Below are positions 11,212 to 21,173 of a DNA stretch of 64,000 nt, in pieces. The DNA lies in the NCBI GenBank assembly GCA_963786305.1, contig CAWAYL010000008.1, forward strand, positions 558,001-622,000. The letters run 5' to 3'. Below the pieces are notes generated by a model. That model saw only the letters and a list, made by a program, of their open reading frames with translations. It ran no database searches and had not been told where the DNA came from. Numbering within the stretch: the first letter of the stretch is position 1; each line of letters starts with the position of its first letter. The translations under genes and the position numbers were made by a program. This stretch comes from CAKZLS01 sp963786305. Its GTDB lineage: Bacteria; Pseudomonadota; Alphaproteobacteria; Rhodospirillales; Defluviicoccaceae.

Positions 11212-12588
11212 CAGCCGCGCGCCTCCACCAACGACCGGAACGCGTCGCCGCGAACCTCGAAATTCTTGAACTGGTCGAACGACGCGCACGCCGGCGACAG
11301 CAGCACCACGGCGCCGGGACGGCCGTCGCGCTCCGCCATCTCGCCGGCCGCATCGACCGCGGCATCGAGCGTGCCGCACCGGCTCACCGCGATCCGGCCC
11401 GCGAGCGCGCGCGGCGAACGGGTCCGCCGCCTCGCCGATCAGGAAGGCATGGCGCACCCGATCGAGATAGGGCTCGAGCGCTTTTAGACCGCCCGGTTTC
11501 GGCCGGCCGCCGGCGATCCAGTAGATATCGCCGTAGCACGCCAGAGCCCGCGCCGCCGCTTCCGCGTTGGTGGCCTTGCTGTCGTTCACATAGGCGACGC
11601 CGCGAATGACCGAGACGACCTCCTGGCGGTGGGCCAGTCCCGGAAACGTGCGGAGACCGGCGCACGCCGTCTGCCGGTCGACACCGACCGCCCGCGCGGC
11701 GGCGTAGGCGGCGGCGGCGTTCTGGGCATTGTGCTCGCCCGGCAGCGCCCGGGCCTCGTCGAGGTCCAGCACCAACTGCCGGTCGCCGGCCGTCAACTCG
11801 TCGTAAAGCTTGCCGTCCTCGGCGAATACGCCGCCCGAGACCGGTGCCCGGCCGGAAATCGGAACGGCACGTTCTACGCCGCGCGACGCGAGATCGGCGA
11901 GGACGCCGCGGCTGTAGTCGTCATCGATGCCGGCGATCGCCGTCTGTCCCGGCCGCTGGCCGCGAAAGATCCGGCGCTTGGCGGCCACGTAGCCGGCCAT
12001 GTCGCCGTGACGATCGAGATGATCGGCGGAGACGTTGAGAAGCACCGCCACGTCGAACACCATGGAGGGGTTGAGCTCCAGTTGAAACGACGACAGCTCC
12101 AGGACATAGGCTCCGTCGCTTGCGAGCGGACCGAGCGCCAGCATCGGCGTTCCGAGATTGCCGCCCACCTCGCACGCGCGTCCGGCCGTCCGCAGGATGT
12201 GACCGATCAGGGCGGTGGTCGTGGATTTTCCGTTGGTGCCGGTGATGCCGACGTAGGTGGCGTCCGGCTGGGCGCGGTAGAGCAGTTCGCCATCGCCGAT
12301 GACCGGGCAGCCCGCGGCGCGCGCGCGGCGTACCACGGGATGCGGCTCCGGATGCGCGAGGGGGATGCCCGGACTGGTCACCAGGGCCTTGGCCTCCTCC
12401 AGGTCGCTGTGGTGAAGGTCCACCAGCGGGATCCCGGCCGCGGCGGCGGCGTCGCGGTTCTCCGGATTATCGTCCCAGGCCCAGACCGTGGCGTCGCTGT
12501 TGGCCAGCGCGCGGGCGGCGGCCATGCCGGTCACCCCGAGCCCGAGGACGGCGACGGTCTGATCGGCGAGGAAGGACAGTTTGATCAT
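11211..12588 (-). CDS. murD: UDP-MurNAc-L-alanine--D-glutamate ligase MurD (one frameshift)
   Basis: Adds D-glutamate to UDP-MurNAc-L-Ala. The N-terminal dinucleotide-like fold begins AVLGLGVTGMAAARAL. The ATP loop GTNGKST is at about residues 117-123, with the family motifs LELSSFQLE, SADHLDRHG, EHNAQNAAAA and YVNDSKATNAEA. A frame change near 11405 displaces the last 60 residues, which read LLSPACASFDQFKNFEVRGD in the restored frame and end in TGA overlapping the ftsW start. Length about 458 residues is normal. Confidence 0.92.
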
Positions 12589-12595
12589 CGCTTCC

Positions 12596-13684
12596 TCACC
12601 GCAACTTCAACGTGGACAGCCCGGCCAGCGCCAGGATGGAGGCGATGATCCAGAACCGGATCACGATGGTCGACTCGGCCCATCCCTTCTTTTCGAAGTG
12701 ATGGTGCAGCGGCGCCATGCGGAACACGCGCCGGCCGGTCAGCTTGAACGAGACCACCTGGACGATGACCGATACGGTCTCGAGCACGAACAGTCCGCCG
12801 ACGATGGCGAGAACCAGCTCGTGCTTGGCGATCACGCTCATCGCGCCAAGCGCGCCGCCGAGCGACAGGGAACCCGTATCGCCCATGAACACGCGCGCCG
12901 GCGGGGCATTGAACCACAGGAACCCGAGACCGGCGCCGACCAGGGCACCGCAGAACACCGCAAGCTCGCCGGCGCCCGGGACGTAGTGGATCTGCAGATA
13001 GTTCGAAAAGATCGCGTTGCCGGCGAGGTATGCGATCAGCGCGAACACCCCGGTCGCGATCATCACCGGCACGATGGCGAGGCCGTCGAGACCGTCGGTG
13101 AGATTGACGGCGTTCGACGCCCCGACGACGACCAGGATGGCCAACACCGTATAGGCGGCACCAAGATTGAGCAGTACGTCCTTGAAGAACGGGACGGCCA
13201 GCATGTCGCGCAGTTCCGGCGGCGTCAGCTCGTTGATCCACAGCGCCGCGCTGAGCGCGATGGCCACCTGCAGCAGCAACTTGCCCTTGCCCGGCAATCC
13301 CTTGCTATCGCGATAGACGACCTTGCGGAAATCGTCGAGAAAGCCGATGGCGCCGTAGCTGATGGTGACCATCAGCGCGACCCAGATGAAGCCGTTGCCG
13401 AGATCGGCCCACAGCAGCGTCGAGACGATCAGTGCCGCGAGAATGAGGAACCCGCCCATGGTCGGCGTCCCGCGCTTGGTCAGAAGATGACTTGCCGGGC
13501 CGTCGTCGCGAATGGGCTGTCCCTCGGCCTGGCGTTTGCGCAACAACCGGATCAGCGGCGGCCCGATCACGAAACTCACGACGAGGGCGGTGATCACCGC
13601 GCCGCCGGTGCGGAACGTCAGGTAGCGGAAGACGTTGAAGAACGCGAACTGGTCGGCCAGGGGGTAGAGGAGATGAAACAGCAT
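12596..13684 (-). CDS. mraY: Phospho-MurNAc-pentapeptide transferase MraY
   Basis: Integral membrane enzyme that transfers phospho-MurNAc-pentapeptide to undecaprenyl phosphate, giving lipid I. The intact 362-residue product has about ten transmembrane helices and the family motifs TPTMGGFLIL, GFLDDFRKVVY (Asp pair), NAVNLTDGLDGLA and MAPLHHHFEKKGW. It is separated from murF by 9 bases and from murD by 7 bases. This is one of the few mur genes here that needs no frame correction. Confidence 0.97.
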   Translation of the reverse strand: MLFHLLYPLADQFAFFNVFRYLTFRTGGAVITALVVSFVIGPPLIRLLRKRQAEGQPIRDDGPASHLLTKRGTPTMGGFLILAALIVSTLLWADLGNGFIWVALMVTISYGAIGFLDDFRKVVYRDSKGLPGKGKLLLQVAIALSAALWINELTPPELRDMLAVPFFKDVLLNLGAAYTVLAILVVVGASNAVNLTDGLDGLAIVPVMIATGVFALIAYLAGNAIFSNYLQIHYVPGAGELAVFCGALVGAGLGFLWFNAPPARVFMGDTGSLSLGGALGAMSVIAKHELVLAIVGGLFVLETVSVIVQVVSFKLTGRRVFRMAPLHHHFEKKGWAESTIVIRFWIIASILALAGLSTLKLR

Positions 13685-13693
13685 GGCTCGCCC

Positions 13694-15135
13694 CTACTCC
13701 CCGTTCGCGGCGCGCGCCGCACCGCCTTGGATCGAGTCGAGACCGCGCAGCGCCTCCACCACCACGCCCATGCGGCTGCCCGCCGACCCCTTCACGCTCA
13801 CCACGTCGCCCGCCCGAACGGCGGCGGTCACCAAGGGCGTCAGGGCCGCCGACTCCGCCGCGTGCCCGCCGCGCATGCCGGCTGGCAGCGCATCGAACAG
13901 GCGAGCCATGGACGGACCGGCCGTGAACACCAGATCGATGCCGGCGCGCCGCAGCGGCTGCAGCAAGGCCGCGTGCATGACCGGCGACTCGTCGCCAAGC
14001 TCCAGCATGTCGCCCAGCACGGCGATGCGCCGGCCGCCCGGGCCGAGCCGCGCGTGGCCGAGAACCTGAAACGCCGCGGCCATGGATATCGGGCTGGCGT
14101 TGTAGCTGTCGTCGATCAAACCGATGGTGCCGCCGGCGATGGCGATTTCGCTCCGCCGGCCGCGTCCCTTGGGGGCGACAACCTCTTCCAGGGATGCGGC
14201 CGCGAGCCGGATGTCGGCGCCGGCGGCGGCGACGGCGGCGAGAACGCACAGGCTGTTGTTCACCCAATGCTCGCCGACCACGTTCAGCCGGTAGTCGACG
14301 GCCTCGCCCGCCACCGACGCGGCGACCGTCGATCCCGTGGCGTCGAACTCGTTGCTCAGCAAGCGAACCGCGGCCTCTTGATGACGACCGAAATCGATGA
14401 TCCTGTCGATGCCCCGCTCGCCGGCCGCGCGGGCCAGCCGGGCGAATTGGTGGTTGTCGCGATTGAGAACGGCGATGCCGCCGGGCCCGACGCCGGTGAA
14501 TATCTCCGCCTTGGCGTCGGCGATGGCCTCGACGCTCTCGAAGTGCGCCTTGTGCACCGCCTCCACCGCCGTGACCACCGCGACATGCGGCCGGGCGATG
14601 CGCGACAGCGGCTCGATCTCGCCCGGATGGTTCATGCCCATCTCGAACACGCCGAAGGACACCGACGCGGGCATCCGCGCGAGGCTCAGGGGCAGGCCCC
14701 AGTGATTGTTCAGACTGGCGTCATTGGCGGCGGTCGGCGCCTGGGCGCCGAGAACCAGCTTCAGGGCTTCCTTGACGCTGGTCTTGCCGACACTGCCGGT
14801 CACGCCGACGATGCGCGCCTCCGAACGCGCCCGCGCCGCCCGCCCGAGATCCTCGAGCGCCGTCAGCGTGTCGCTCACCACCAGCATCGGCGCATCGGCC
14901 TCGATCGACGACGGAACCCTGCGACACCATGACCGCCGCCGCGCCGTTGGCCAGGGCCTCGCCGACAAACGCGTGGCCATCGAAGCTCGGCCCCGCCAGG
15001 GCGACGAACAGGTCACCGGGCTTCAGCGTCCGGGTATCGATGGAAACGCCGGTGACGCGCCAGTCGCCGTGAGCCCGGCCGCCGGTAGCCTCGGCCGCCG
15101 CATTACAGGTCCAGAGCGTCGCGGCCGCGGCTCAT
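13694..15135 (-). CDS. murF: UDP-MurNAc-tripeptide--D-Ala-D-Ala ligase MurF (two frameshifts)
   Basis: Completes the UDP-MurNAc-pentapeptide with the Ddl product. The restored N-terminus reads SIDTRTLKPGDLFVALAGPS and FDGHAFVGEALANGAAAVMV. The ATP loop is GVTGSVGKTSVKEAL, followed by GVFEMGMNHPGEIEPLS, IDDSYNASPISM and LGDMLELGD. Frame changes lie near 15118, shortly after the start, and near 14925. The start ATG overlaps the murE stop (ATGA). Total length about 480 residues is normal for the family. Confidence 0.91.
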
Positions 15136-16620
15136 CGGTCCACCTCCTCGGCGACGGCCCGCGCCACCTCGGCGTCGTCGAACGGATGCACCCGGTCACC
15201 GACGGTCTGGCCGGTCTCGTGGCCCTTTCCGGCGATCACCAGCACGTCGCCGGGCGCGAGCGCCGCCACGACACGGGCGATGGCCTCGGCGCGGTCACCG
15301 ATATCGGTGGCGGAGGCACAGGCCGCCAGGATCTGCCGGCGAATTTCCGCCGGCGCCTCGCCGCGCGGATTGTCGTCGGTGACCACCACCCAATCGGCCA
15401 ACTCGGCGGCGATGCGCCCCATCTCGGGACGTTTGCCCGGATCGCGATCTCCGCCGCAACCGAAGACGACGACCAGCTTGCCCCGCGTCCGCGGGCGAAG
15501 CGCCCGGAGCACCGCCGCCAAGGCATCGGGCGTATGGGCGTAATCCACGTAGACGCTGGCGCCATTACGCAGTCTGCGCCACCCGCTGCAGCCGCCCCGG
15601 CACGCCATGGAGCGTCCCGAGAGCCGCCAGGGCGGCTCGCGGGCTCGGCGCCCGTGGCCACCGCGAGCCCTACCGCGCACAGGGCATTCCACGCCTGGAA
15701 ATCGCCCACCAGCGGCAACAGGACGGACGTCGTTTCGCCGCCGATGGTCACGCTCAGCCGCTGGCCGCCGTCGACCGGCTCGATCCCGTCCAGCCGGATG
15801 TCGCGCCCGCTTGTCCCGAACGTCAGAACCCGCAGGCCGCGCGCGCTCGGCGATCGCCGCGAAATCGGTCGCGTGGGGCGCGTCGGCGTTGACAACGGCG
15901 GTTCCGCCATCGGCCAGCAGATCCGAAAACAGCCGGCTCTTGGCCGCGAGATAGGCATCGGCGGAGCCGTGATAGTCCAGGTGATCGCGTGACAGGTTGG
16001 TGAACGCGGCGGCGCCGATACGCACGCCGTCCAGACGATGCTGAGCCAGGCCATGGCTCGACGCCTCGATGGCCAGATGGCTCACCCCCGTCAGTTCGAG
16101 CCGCGCCAGCGCGCGGTGCAGGTGCACCGCGTCCGGCGTGGTCAGTCGGCCGGCGATCCGGACGTCGGGTCCGTGCAGGCCGAGGGTTCCGAGGCTTGCC
16201 GCCCGGTGACCGAGTTCCGCCCAGATCTGGCGCAGGAACCAGACCACGGACGTCTTGCCATTGGTCCCGGTCACCGCCGCCACCGTCGCCGGCTGGCCCG
16301 AAAAGAAGCGCGCCGCCATGAAAGCGAAACGGCGGCGCGGGTTCTCATCGACGATGACGGCGATCCGCCGCCGGTCCGGATCGGCGACGGCTGCCCCAGG
16401 ATCGGTGCCGGGCGGGGCGAGAATGGCGACCGCGCCGCGCTCGACCGCGCCGCCGATGAAGTCACGCCCATCGGCGCGGCTCCCCGGCAGGGCCGCGAAC
16501 AGGAACCCCGGCTTGACCTGACGCGAGTCGGCGGTCAGCCCGGCGATTTCCATGTGTAGCGGGATCCACGGCAACGGTCACTTCGACGGGGTCTCCTTTC
16601 AACAAGTCAGTTAGACGCAA
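15132..16620 (-). CDS. murE: UDP-MurNAc-L-Ala-D-Glu--meso-diaminopimelate ligase MurE (about four frameshifts)
   Basis: Adds the third peptide residue. The motif DDNPRGE (DNPR) predicts meso-diaminopimelate rather than lysine as substrate. Visible parts are ADSRQVKPGFLFAALPGS, the ATP loop VTGTNGKTSVVW, TTPDAVHLHRALA, AIEASSHGLAQHRLDG, NLSRDHLDYHG, VDYAHTPDALA and VFGCGGDRDPGKRP. Frame changes fall near 16552, 15845, 15650 and 15580. The likely start is TTG at 16620, 14 bases inside ftsI, because the N-terminal residues LTDLLKGDPVEVTVAVDP lie in that frame. That start is an inference. Confidence 0.9.
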
Positions 16621-18355
16621 GCTGGGCTCCCCGGACGTTCGCGATGGTCTTGCCGATGGCGACGCGCAGAGCGTGTTCGCGGGATTTCTTGGTCCGGTAC
16701 TCGAGCGGCGCCGCATCGTCATCCATGACCGGAGCGATGCCCAGCATCGGCGCCATGCGGCGGACCACCGCGCCCACCACCGGCGCCGCGACCCAGCCGC
16801 CCGTGGCATAGTTCTGGGTGCGCTTGTTGCCCCTGGGCTCGTCGATCACCGCCAGCACCACGTAACGCGGCGCATCCATGGGAAACGCGCCGACGAAGGA
16901 GGAAATGCGCTTGTCGTGACGATAGCGCCCGGAGATGAGCTTTTCGGCGGTTCCGGTCTTGCCGCCGACCTTGTAGCCGGCCACTTCGGCGTTGCGGCCC
17001 GTTCCGTGGCGCACCACGAGACGCATCAGGCCGCGCATCTTCCGCGACGTGGCGGCGGAGAACACCCGATCGCCGGCCGGCGGCGGGGCGCCATCCAGGG
17101 AGATGATGGTGGTCGGCCTGAGAACGCCGCCATTGACCACGGCCGCCACCGCCTGGGTGAGCTGCAGCGGGCTGACGGCGATGCCGTGACCGAAGCTGAC
17201 GGTCATCGTGTTGATGTCGCGCCATGGCGTCGGCTTCAACGGCGCCCCCACTTCCGGCAGTTCGATGGACGCCCGGCTCAGCAATCCGAGCCGTCCGAGG
17301 TAGTCGCGCTGCCGCGCCCCGCCCACCTGCATGGCCATCTGCGCGGCGCCGATGTTCGACGAGTACACCAGGATCTCGGGAACGGAGAGCCAGCGGTTCT
17401 TGGCGTGGTAGTCGGAGATGGTGTGCCGCGCCACGCGCAGCGGCCGGCTCGCGTCGTAGCCGCCGTTGAGCGACGTGACCCCCGTGTCGAGACCCATGGC
17501 GATGGTGAACAACTTGAATGTCGAGCCCATCTCGTAGACGCCGGTCGTCACCCGGTTGAACAGACCGTCGGCGTCATCGGCGCCCGGTGCGTTCGGGTCG
17601 AAGTCGGGCAACGAGACCGTCGCCAGCAGCTCGCCGGTGTGGACATCGAGAACGAGACCGGCGGCGCCCACCGCGCGGAACTCCCGAACCGCGGCGGACA
17701 GCTCATCGCGCAGCGCGTTCTGGATGCGAAGATCGATGGAGAGCCGCACGCCCGCGCCATCGCCAAGATCGCGATTGAAGGTTTTTTCGACGCCGGCGAT
17801 GCCCTGTCCGTCGACGTCGGTCAGTCCGAGGACATGCGCGGCGAGGTTGCCCTGTGGATAGACGCGGCGCTCCTCGTCGACGAACCCGAGACCCGGTAGT
17901 CCAAGACGATTGACGGCGTATTGCTCGTCGGGGATGAGGTTGCGGCGGATCCAGACGAACCGCCCCTCGCCGGCCAGCTTCGCGGCGAGCCGGTCGCGAT
18001 TGAGCTCGGGGAACACCGAGGCGAGCTTGCCGGCCGCGTCCTCGGCGTCGATCACCTCGCGGGGATCGGCGTAGAGGGAAGCGGTGGGCAGGCTGGTGGC
18101 CAGCAAGATCCCGTTGCGATCGACGATATCGCCGCGCGTCGCCACCGGGCCGGCAACGTCGTGAACGAGGCCCGTCCGGTCCTTCTGGGTGAACGCGGTC
18201 AGATCGATCAGACGACCGGCGACGATCAGAAAAGACAGGGCGAACACCGCGCCGGCCATCAGAAGACGATTGCGGGCGACGTCCAGGGCGCGTGACCGCG
18301 TCCCTTCGAGACGGATCGGGCGCCGGTCCGAACCCGCTTGCCGCTTGTCGGTCAT
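16607..18355 (-). CDS. ftsI: Septal transpeptidase FtsI (PBP3)
   Basis: Class B penicillin-binding protein that cross-links septal peptidoglycan together with FtsW. The intact 582-residue product has a cytoplasmic basic tail, one transmembrane helix at about residues 30-52, a dimerisation domain with RGDIVDRNGILLATS, and a transpeptidase domain. The active-site motifs are STFK (278-281), SSN (332-334) and KTG (466-468). The start overlaps the ftsL stop through ATGA. No frame correction is needed. Confidence 0.96.
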   Translation of the reverse strand: MTDKRQAGSDRRPIRLEGTRSRALDVARNRLLMAGAVFALSFLIVAGRLIDLTAFTQKDRTGLVHDVAGPVATRGDIVDRNGILLATSLPTASLYADPREVIDAEDAAGKLASVFPELNRDRLAAKLAGEGRFVWIRRNLIPDEQYAVNRLGLPGLGFVDEERRVYPQGNLAAHVLGLTDVDGQGIAGVEKTFNRDLGDGAGVRLSIDLRIQNALRDELSAAVREFRAVGAAGLVLDVHTGELLATVSLPDFDPNAPGADDADGLFNRVTTGVYEMGSTFKLFTIAMGLDTGVTSLNGGYDASRPLRVARHTISDYHAKNRWLSVPEILVYSSNIGAAQMAMQVGGARQRDYLGRLGLLSRASIELPEVGAPLKPTPWRDINTMTVSFGHGIAVSPLQLTQAVAAVVNGGVLRPTTIISLDGAPPPAGDRVFSAATSRKMRGLMRLVVRHGTGRNAEVAGYKVGGKTGTAEKLISGRYRHDKRISSFVGAFPMDAPRYVVLAVIDEPRGNKRTQNYATGGWVAAPVVGAVVRRMAPMLGIAPVMDDDAAPLEYRTKKSREHALRVAIGKTIANVRGAQLASN

Positions 18356-18807
18356 GGGCGCCTCTCCTTCATGGACACGGGCGAGAATACGGGCGGCGAA
18401 AGGCCGAGCGGGCGCCGCTGAACGGATGGATCGTCGGCATCGCCGTCCGGCGCATCGGCATTACCGCCCGGCGCATCGGCACCGCCATCCGGAGCGTCGG
18501 CGTCTCCGTCTGGGGCATCGTCGCGCAGCGAAGCGAAGGTAGCCAGCTGATCGGGCTGAATGGGCTCCATGTGGAGGTGCTCGGTCGCCAGCCGGCGCAA
18601 GCGACCGGCCTCCACCAGGTGACTGAACTCCGCCTTCAGGACATGAACGGCGCGGTGTTCGTAGGCGACTTCCCGGTTCAGCGCCGAGAGCTCTTTCTCG
18701 AGGTCCTGCACTTTGTATTTCACGGCGAACAGCACGAGCGCCAGTCCGCCCGCGAGCACGAGGAAGAGCACCGTCGTCTGCTTCCATACCGTCGACCAGT
18801 CGGTCAT
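18352..18807 (-). CDS. ftsL: Cell division protein FtsL with Asp-rich repeat tail
   Basis: Small bitopic divisome protein, here 151 residues. It has one transmembrane helix (VLFLVLAGGLALVLFAVKY, about residues 12-30) followed by a coiled coil of about 60 residues (VQDLEKELSALNREVAYEHR) and HMEPIQPDQLATF, the usual end of the family. Beyond that it carries an unusual acidic tail of four seven-residue repeats (DAPDGxA) and then a Pro/Arg-rich end. Position between rsmH and ftsI, with ATGA overlaps on both sides, supports the identity, since FtsL sequences are poorly conserved. Confidence 0.88.
   Translation of the reverse strand: MTDWSTVWKQTTVLFLVLAGGLALVLFAVKYKVQDLEKELSALNREVAYEHRAVHVLKAEFSHLVEAGRLRRLATEHLHMEPIQPDQLATFASLRDDAPDGDADAPDGGADAPGGNADAPDGDADDPSVQRRPLGLSPPVFSPVSMKERRP
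18436..18519 (-). repeat. Four 21-base tandem repeats inside ftsL
   Basis: Four in-frame 21-base units (18436-18456, 18457-18477, 18478-18498, 18499-18519) encode the heptads DAPDGDA, DAPDGGA, DAPGGNA and DAPDGDA in the C-terminal tail. The units differ at several positions, so the expansion is not very recent. The tail would be periplasmic and strongly negative. Confidence 0.9.
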
Positions 18808-19799
18808 GCCGCTCTCCTTCCGTTTACCTTGTGCTGGGCCGTTTCCGGCCATGGCGGCGCCGCGGTCCGTTCGGCGGCGCGCAATCGTGCCGACCGGGCG
18901 CGGGGATTGGCGGCGACTTCGGCCGCCGACGGACGGAGGGCGCGCCGGTGCAACAGGCGGAAACTGGCCGCGGGAACCTCTCGCTCCCCGGCTTCGGGCA
19001 TGTGGCGCGACGGCCGCGGCGCGGCGCCGCCGCGGGTCCTGAGAAACGTTTTGACCGTGCGGTCCTCGAGCGAATGAAAGGCGACCACGCACAGCCGCCC
19101 GCCGGGATCGAGAAGCCGCTCGGCGGCGCTCAGGCCCCGGTCGAGCTCGCCGAGTTCGTCGTTGACGTGAATGCGCAGCGCCTGAAAGGTGCGGGTCGCC
19201 GGGTCGACGCCGTCACGGGCGCGCGGCAGGACACGATGGACGATGCTCGCCAGTTGCGCCGTGCGCGTGATCGGCGCGGCGGCGCGGGCGCGCACGATGG
19301 CGCGGGCGATCCGGCGCGACGACCGCTCCTCGCCGTAGGCCCAAAGGATATGGGCAAGTTCGGTCTCTCCCAGATGGTTGACCACATCGGCGGCGGTAAG
19401 CTCGCGGTCGGGATCCATCCGCATATCGAGCGGACCGTCGGCGCGGAATGAAAAGCCCCGTTCGGGCGCCTCTATCTGGTTGGACGAAACGCCGAGATCC
19501 ATGGCGACGCCGTCCACCCGCTCGACGCCGCGCGCGGCCAGCAGGGACACCATGTCGCCGAAGGCACCGCGCACGACGTTCAGCCGGCCGGCGTACGATC
19601 GCGCCAAGTCGCCGGCGCGGCCGCAGGCCTCGGGGTCGCGGTCGATGCCGAACACGACGCAGCGGGCCGCGTCCAGAACGGCTTTGGCGTATCCGCCGGC
19701 GCCGAAAGTGGCGTCGACGTAAAGCGCGTCGGCGCGGGGCGCCAGAGCCGCCACCGCCTCGCTCAGCATGACCGGCTTGTGGACGGGCGCAGCGGTCAT
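18804..19799 (-). CDS. rsmH: 16S rRNA (cytosine1402-N4)-methyltransferase RsmH (MraW)
   Basis: Methylates C1402 of 16S rRNA using SAM. The intact 331-residue product starts with HKPVMLSEAVAAL and shows the SAM site DATFGAGGYAKAVL, FGIDRDPEA, VAMDLGVSSNQIE, FSFRADGPLDMRMD and the C-terminal motif VAFHSLEDRTVKTFLR. Its start overlaps the mraZ stop and its stop overlaps the ftsL start, both through ATGA. A long in-frame extension upstream is only the shadow of mraZ. Confidence 0.96.
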   Translation of the reverse strand: MTAAPVHKPVMLSEAVAALAPRADALYVDATFGAGGYAKAVLDAARCVVFGIDRDPEACGRAGDLARSYAGRLNVVRGAFGDMVSLLAARGVERVDGVAMDLGVSSNQIEAPERGFSFRADGPLDMRMDPDRELTAADVVNHLGETELAHILWAYGEERSSRRIARAIVRARAAAPITRTAQLASIVHRVLPRARDGVDPATRTFQALRIHVNDELGELDRGLSAAERLLDPGGRLCVVAFHSLEDRTVKTFLRTRGGAAPRPSRHMPEAGEREVPAASFRLLHRRALRPSAAEVAANPRARSARLRAAERTAAPPWPETAQHKVNGRRAA

Positions 19800-20269
19800 T
19801 GCGGCGCACTCCCGCTCGGCGCCAGCGGCAGGGTGGCATTGCCCGCGCGGGCGCGCTCGACGGCCTCGGCCAGATGCTTCCGGTAATTGTCGGCACCCCA
19901 AATCTGGAATCGCTCGCCTTGGCCCACGAACAGGGCCTCTCCGGAGATTTCCGCGTGTTCGAGCAACGCCCCCGGCAGGACGACGCGGCCCTCGGTGTCG
20001 AACGGCAATTGATGGGTGCTCCCCAAAACCAGCTTCGCCATGTCGTCCTGCTCGACGGAGAACAGGTCCAACCGGCCGAGGCTGTTGCTGATCCGGGACA
20101 TGAAATCTTCGCCGCACGCCTCGATCGCCGGAGCCGTGAAAAGCGGAAACGCGAAAATGCCGGCGTATCTCGGCTGGGACGTCTGCAAGACATCGCGAAA
20201 CTGCTTGGGCACGGAGACCCGGCCCTTGCGATCGATCTTGTTGACGTGCGTGCCAACCAGCACCGGCAT
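19796..20269 (-). CDS. mraZ: Transcriptional regulator MraZ
   Basis: DNA-binding regulator at the head of the dcw operon. In studied bacteria it represses its own operon by binding TGGG-type direct repeats. The 157 residues contain two SpoVT/AbrB-like halves (NKIDRKGRVSVPKQFRDVL and LPFDTEGRVVLPGALLEHA), each with the DxxGRV/RxxxP signature. ATG 20269 has GGGG in front; a longer upstream frame is not supported. Four TGGG boxes lie 100-135 bases upstream, consistent with autoregulation. Confidence 0.95.
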   Translation of the reverse strand: MPVLVGTHVNKIDRKGRVSVPKQFRDVLQTSQPRYAGIFAFPLFTAPAIEACGEDFMSRISNSLGRLDLFSVEQDDMAKLVLGSTHQLPFDTEGRVVLPGALLEHAEISGEALFVGQGERFQIWGADNYRKHLAEAVERARAGNATLPLAPSGSAPQ

Positions 20270-20367
20270 TTCGGCCCCCAGAGAAACCTCATCAACGGCA
20301 TCCGTTTGGATTGCCGATTCGCCGCAAACGCAAGCCGCTCCCAAAGTGCCTACTTTGCGGGGTATTA

Positions 20368-20402
20368 TGGGATATCATGGGCGTTGGTGGGCGTCAATGG
20401 GG
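20368..20402 (+). promoter_or_regulatory. Four MraZ boxes (TGGGN, 10-base period)
   Basis: TGGGA (20368-20372), TGGGC (20378-20382), TGGGC (20388-20392) and TGGGG (20398-20402) are spaced exactly 10 bases apart, the arrangement described for MraZ operators. They read on the strand opposite to mraZ. Just upstream on the mraZ strand, about 20410-20445, is an AT-rich stretch with TTGTTTACTATTAAT that could hold the promoter. That promoter assignment is weak. Confidence 0.85.
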
Positions 20403-20444
20403 GCAGTATGAAAATAGATAGATAAATTAATAGTAAACAAGCAC

Positions 20445-20552
20445 TCACAAGGATGACAAACGTCTGAAATAAGTTAATTCAAAGACCGCGAAGTAGGCGG
20501 TACAGGCATAATTCACGAATCGTTTCGCCCCTTTTCCAGAGTCTTGCAGCAT
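20445..20552 (-). CDS. Possible 35-residue small protein between SOS boxes and mraZ
   Basis: An ATG at 20552 opens 35 codons ending in TGA at 20445. The peptide begins MLQDSGKGAKRF and has a mostly hydrophobic, aromatic middle (FVNYACTAYFAVFELTYF) followed by RR, so it could span or lie on the membrane. It is the first ORF downstream (minus strand) of two SOS boxes and lies just before the dcw operon. No good Shine-Dalgarno sequence precedes it and I recognise no homolog, so it may be chance. The position invites comparison with SOS-induced small division inhibitors such as Caulobacter SidA. Confidence 0.25.
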   Translation of the reverse strand: MLQDSGKGAKRFVNYACTAYFAVFELTYFRRLSSL

Positions 20553-20587
20553 GGAGGCCGCGCGGCAAGAAAAAGCGCAAAACTAAT

Positions 20588-20635
20588 GTTCGTTTTATGT
20601 TCTTTTAAACGGAAAAAAAGGAACGAAAAAAGAAC
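20588..20635. promoter_or_regulatory. Two LexA (SOS) boxes of the alphaproteobacterial type
   Basis: GTTCGTTTTATGTTC (20588-20602) and, on the other strand, GTTCTTTTTTCGTTC (20635-20621) both fit the alphaproteobacterial LexA consensus GTTC-N7-GTTC. They are 18 bases apart, between the 3' end of rnpB and the mraZ promoter region. Two exact half-site pairs so close together are unlikely by chance in GC-rich DNA, but this stretch is AT-rich, which raises the chance level. Confidence 0.6.
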
Positions 20636-20643
20636 AGAGAAAA

Positions 20644-21045
<402 letters not shown>

Positions 21046-21126
21046 TGTGTTCAGGGTAGACCTCGCAAAACTGAGGTCAAGAGCGCTCACGGTTTGAGCA
21101 ATACGCTCTTGCGGAAATTCGTCGTT

Positions 21127-21155
21127 TCAGCAATATTGGAGGAAAGGTGTATAAT
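21127..21155 (+). promoter_or_regulatory. Possible vapBC promoter
   Basis: A TATAAT hexamer at 21150-21155 lies 19 bases before the vapB start codon, close enough that the 5' leader would be very short. A weak -35-like TTTCAG lies near 21126-21131. A ribosome binding site (TGGAGGA) precedes the vapB ATG. Confidence 0.45.
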
Positions 21156-21173
21156 TTGTATGGTGGAGGATAA

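Noticed and set aside
12581..14932. A 783-codon plus-strand frame opposite mraY and murF
   Set aside because: It mirrors the codon structure of mraY/murF; composition is His/Arg/Gln-rich and there is no domain.
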